Below, one piece after another: positions 5,000-5,001 of a stretch of DNA of 5,001 nucleotides. This DNA comes from Firmicutes bacterium CAG:124. GTDB taxonomy: Bacteria; Bacillota; Clostridia; Oscillospirales; Oscillospiraceae. The notes below the pieces were generated by a model, which saw only the letters and a list, made by a program, of their open reading frames with translations, was not told the origin of the DNA and did not search any database. Numbering within the stretch: the stretch's first letter is position 1; each line of letters starts with the position of its first letter. The translations under genes and the position numbers were made by a program. Location of the stretch: the NCBI GenBank assembly GCA_000432135.1, contig HF990514.1, positions 1,311 to 6,311 on the forward strand, in the 5' to 3' direction.

Positions 5000-5001
5000 C
5001 C

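Noticed and set aside
4973..5001. tRNA-like GGTTCG near the right edge, on both strands.
   Set aside because: Neither strand forms a T-arm with complementary five-base stems around GTTCGA, and no acceptor or anticodon arm is visible.
1..5001. CRISPR array, insertion sequence, integrase, toxin-antitoxin or phage features.
   Set aside because: No regularly spaced repeats, transposase or integrase motifs, or target-site duplications were seen; all long open frames are explained by the genes listed or their shadows.

Overview
The window is GC-rich and densely coding, with strong AGGAGG-type Shine-Dalgarno sites. Its gene content points to a Gram-positive anaerobe of class Clostridia, plausibly an Oscillospiraceae/Ruminococcaceae-type gut bacterium: a small separate FeoA next to a FeoB carrying a Clostridia-style P-loop, a SpoIIQ-like LytM protein, and an ECF sigma factor paired with a membrane protein. 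This taxonomic call is inference from protein style, not from a database search.

Layout. (1) Positions 1-2009, minus strand: the ferrous iron uptake operon feoA-feoB. feoB runs off the left edge, leaving 594 N-terminal codons. The two genes overlap by four bases (ATGA). Upstream of feoA a candidate promoter overlaps a TTAG-N6-CTAA palindrome of the type bound by DtxR/MntR-family metalloregulators, with a second perfect palindrome beside it. (2) Positions 2010-2187: divergent intergenic region with an A5T5 tract about midway between the two promoters. (3) Positions 2152-3411, plus strand: an extended -10 promoter, a small stand-alone two-CBS-domain protein, then a membrane-anchored LytM/M23 protein resembling clostridial SpoIIQ, ended by a clear intrinsic terminator at 3381-3411. 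The 63-base gap between these two genes has no terminator, so co-transcription is likely. (4) Positions 3412-4972, plus strand: a leader with two palindromes, an ECF-type sigma factor, and a single-pass membrane protein whose TTG start lies inside the end of the sigma gene (29-base overlap). The pair looks like a sigma/anti-sigma or sigma/sensor module and ends in a large two-tier terminator. The last 29 bases hold no gene.

How the parts work together. feoAB is a self-contained Fe(II) importer, probably iron- or manganese-repressed. The CBS and LytM genes may form a small operon, but no direct functional link is visible. The sigma/membrane-protein pair is the region with the most unexplained biology: the extracytoplasmic domain is of uncertain function and its inducing signal is unknown. 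Nothing resembling a mobile element, CRISPR array, tRNA or rRNA was seen.
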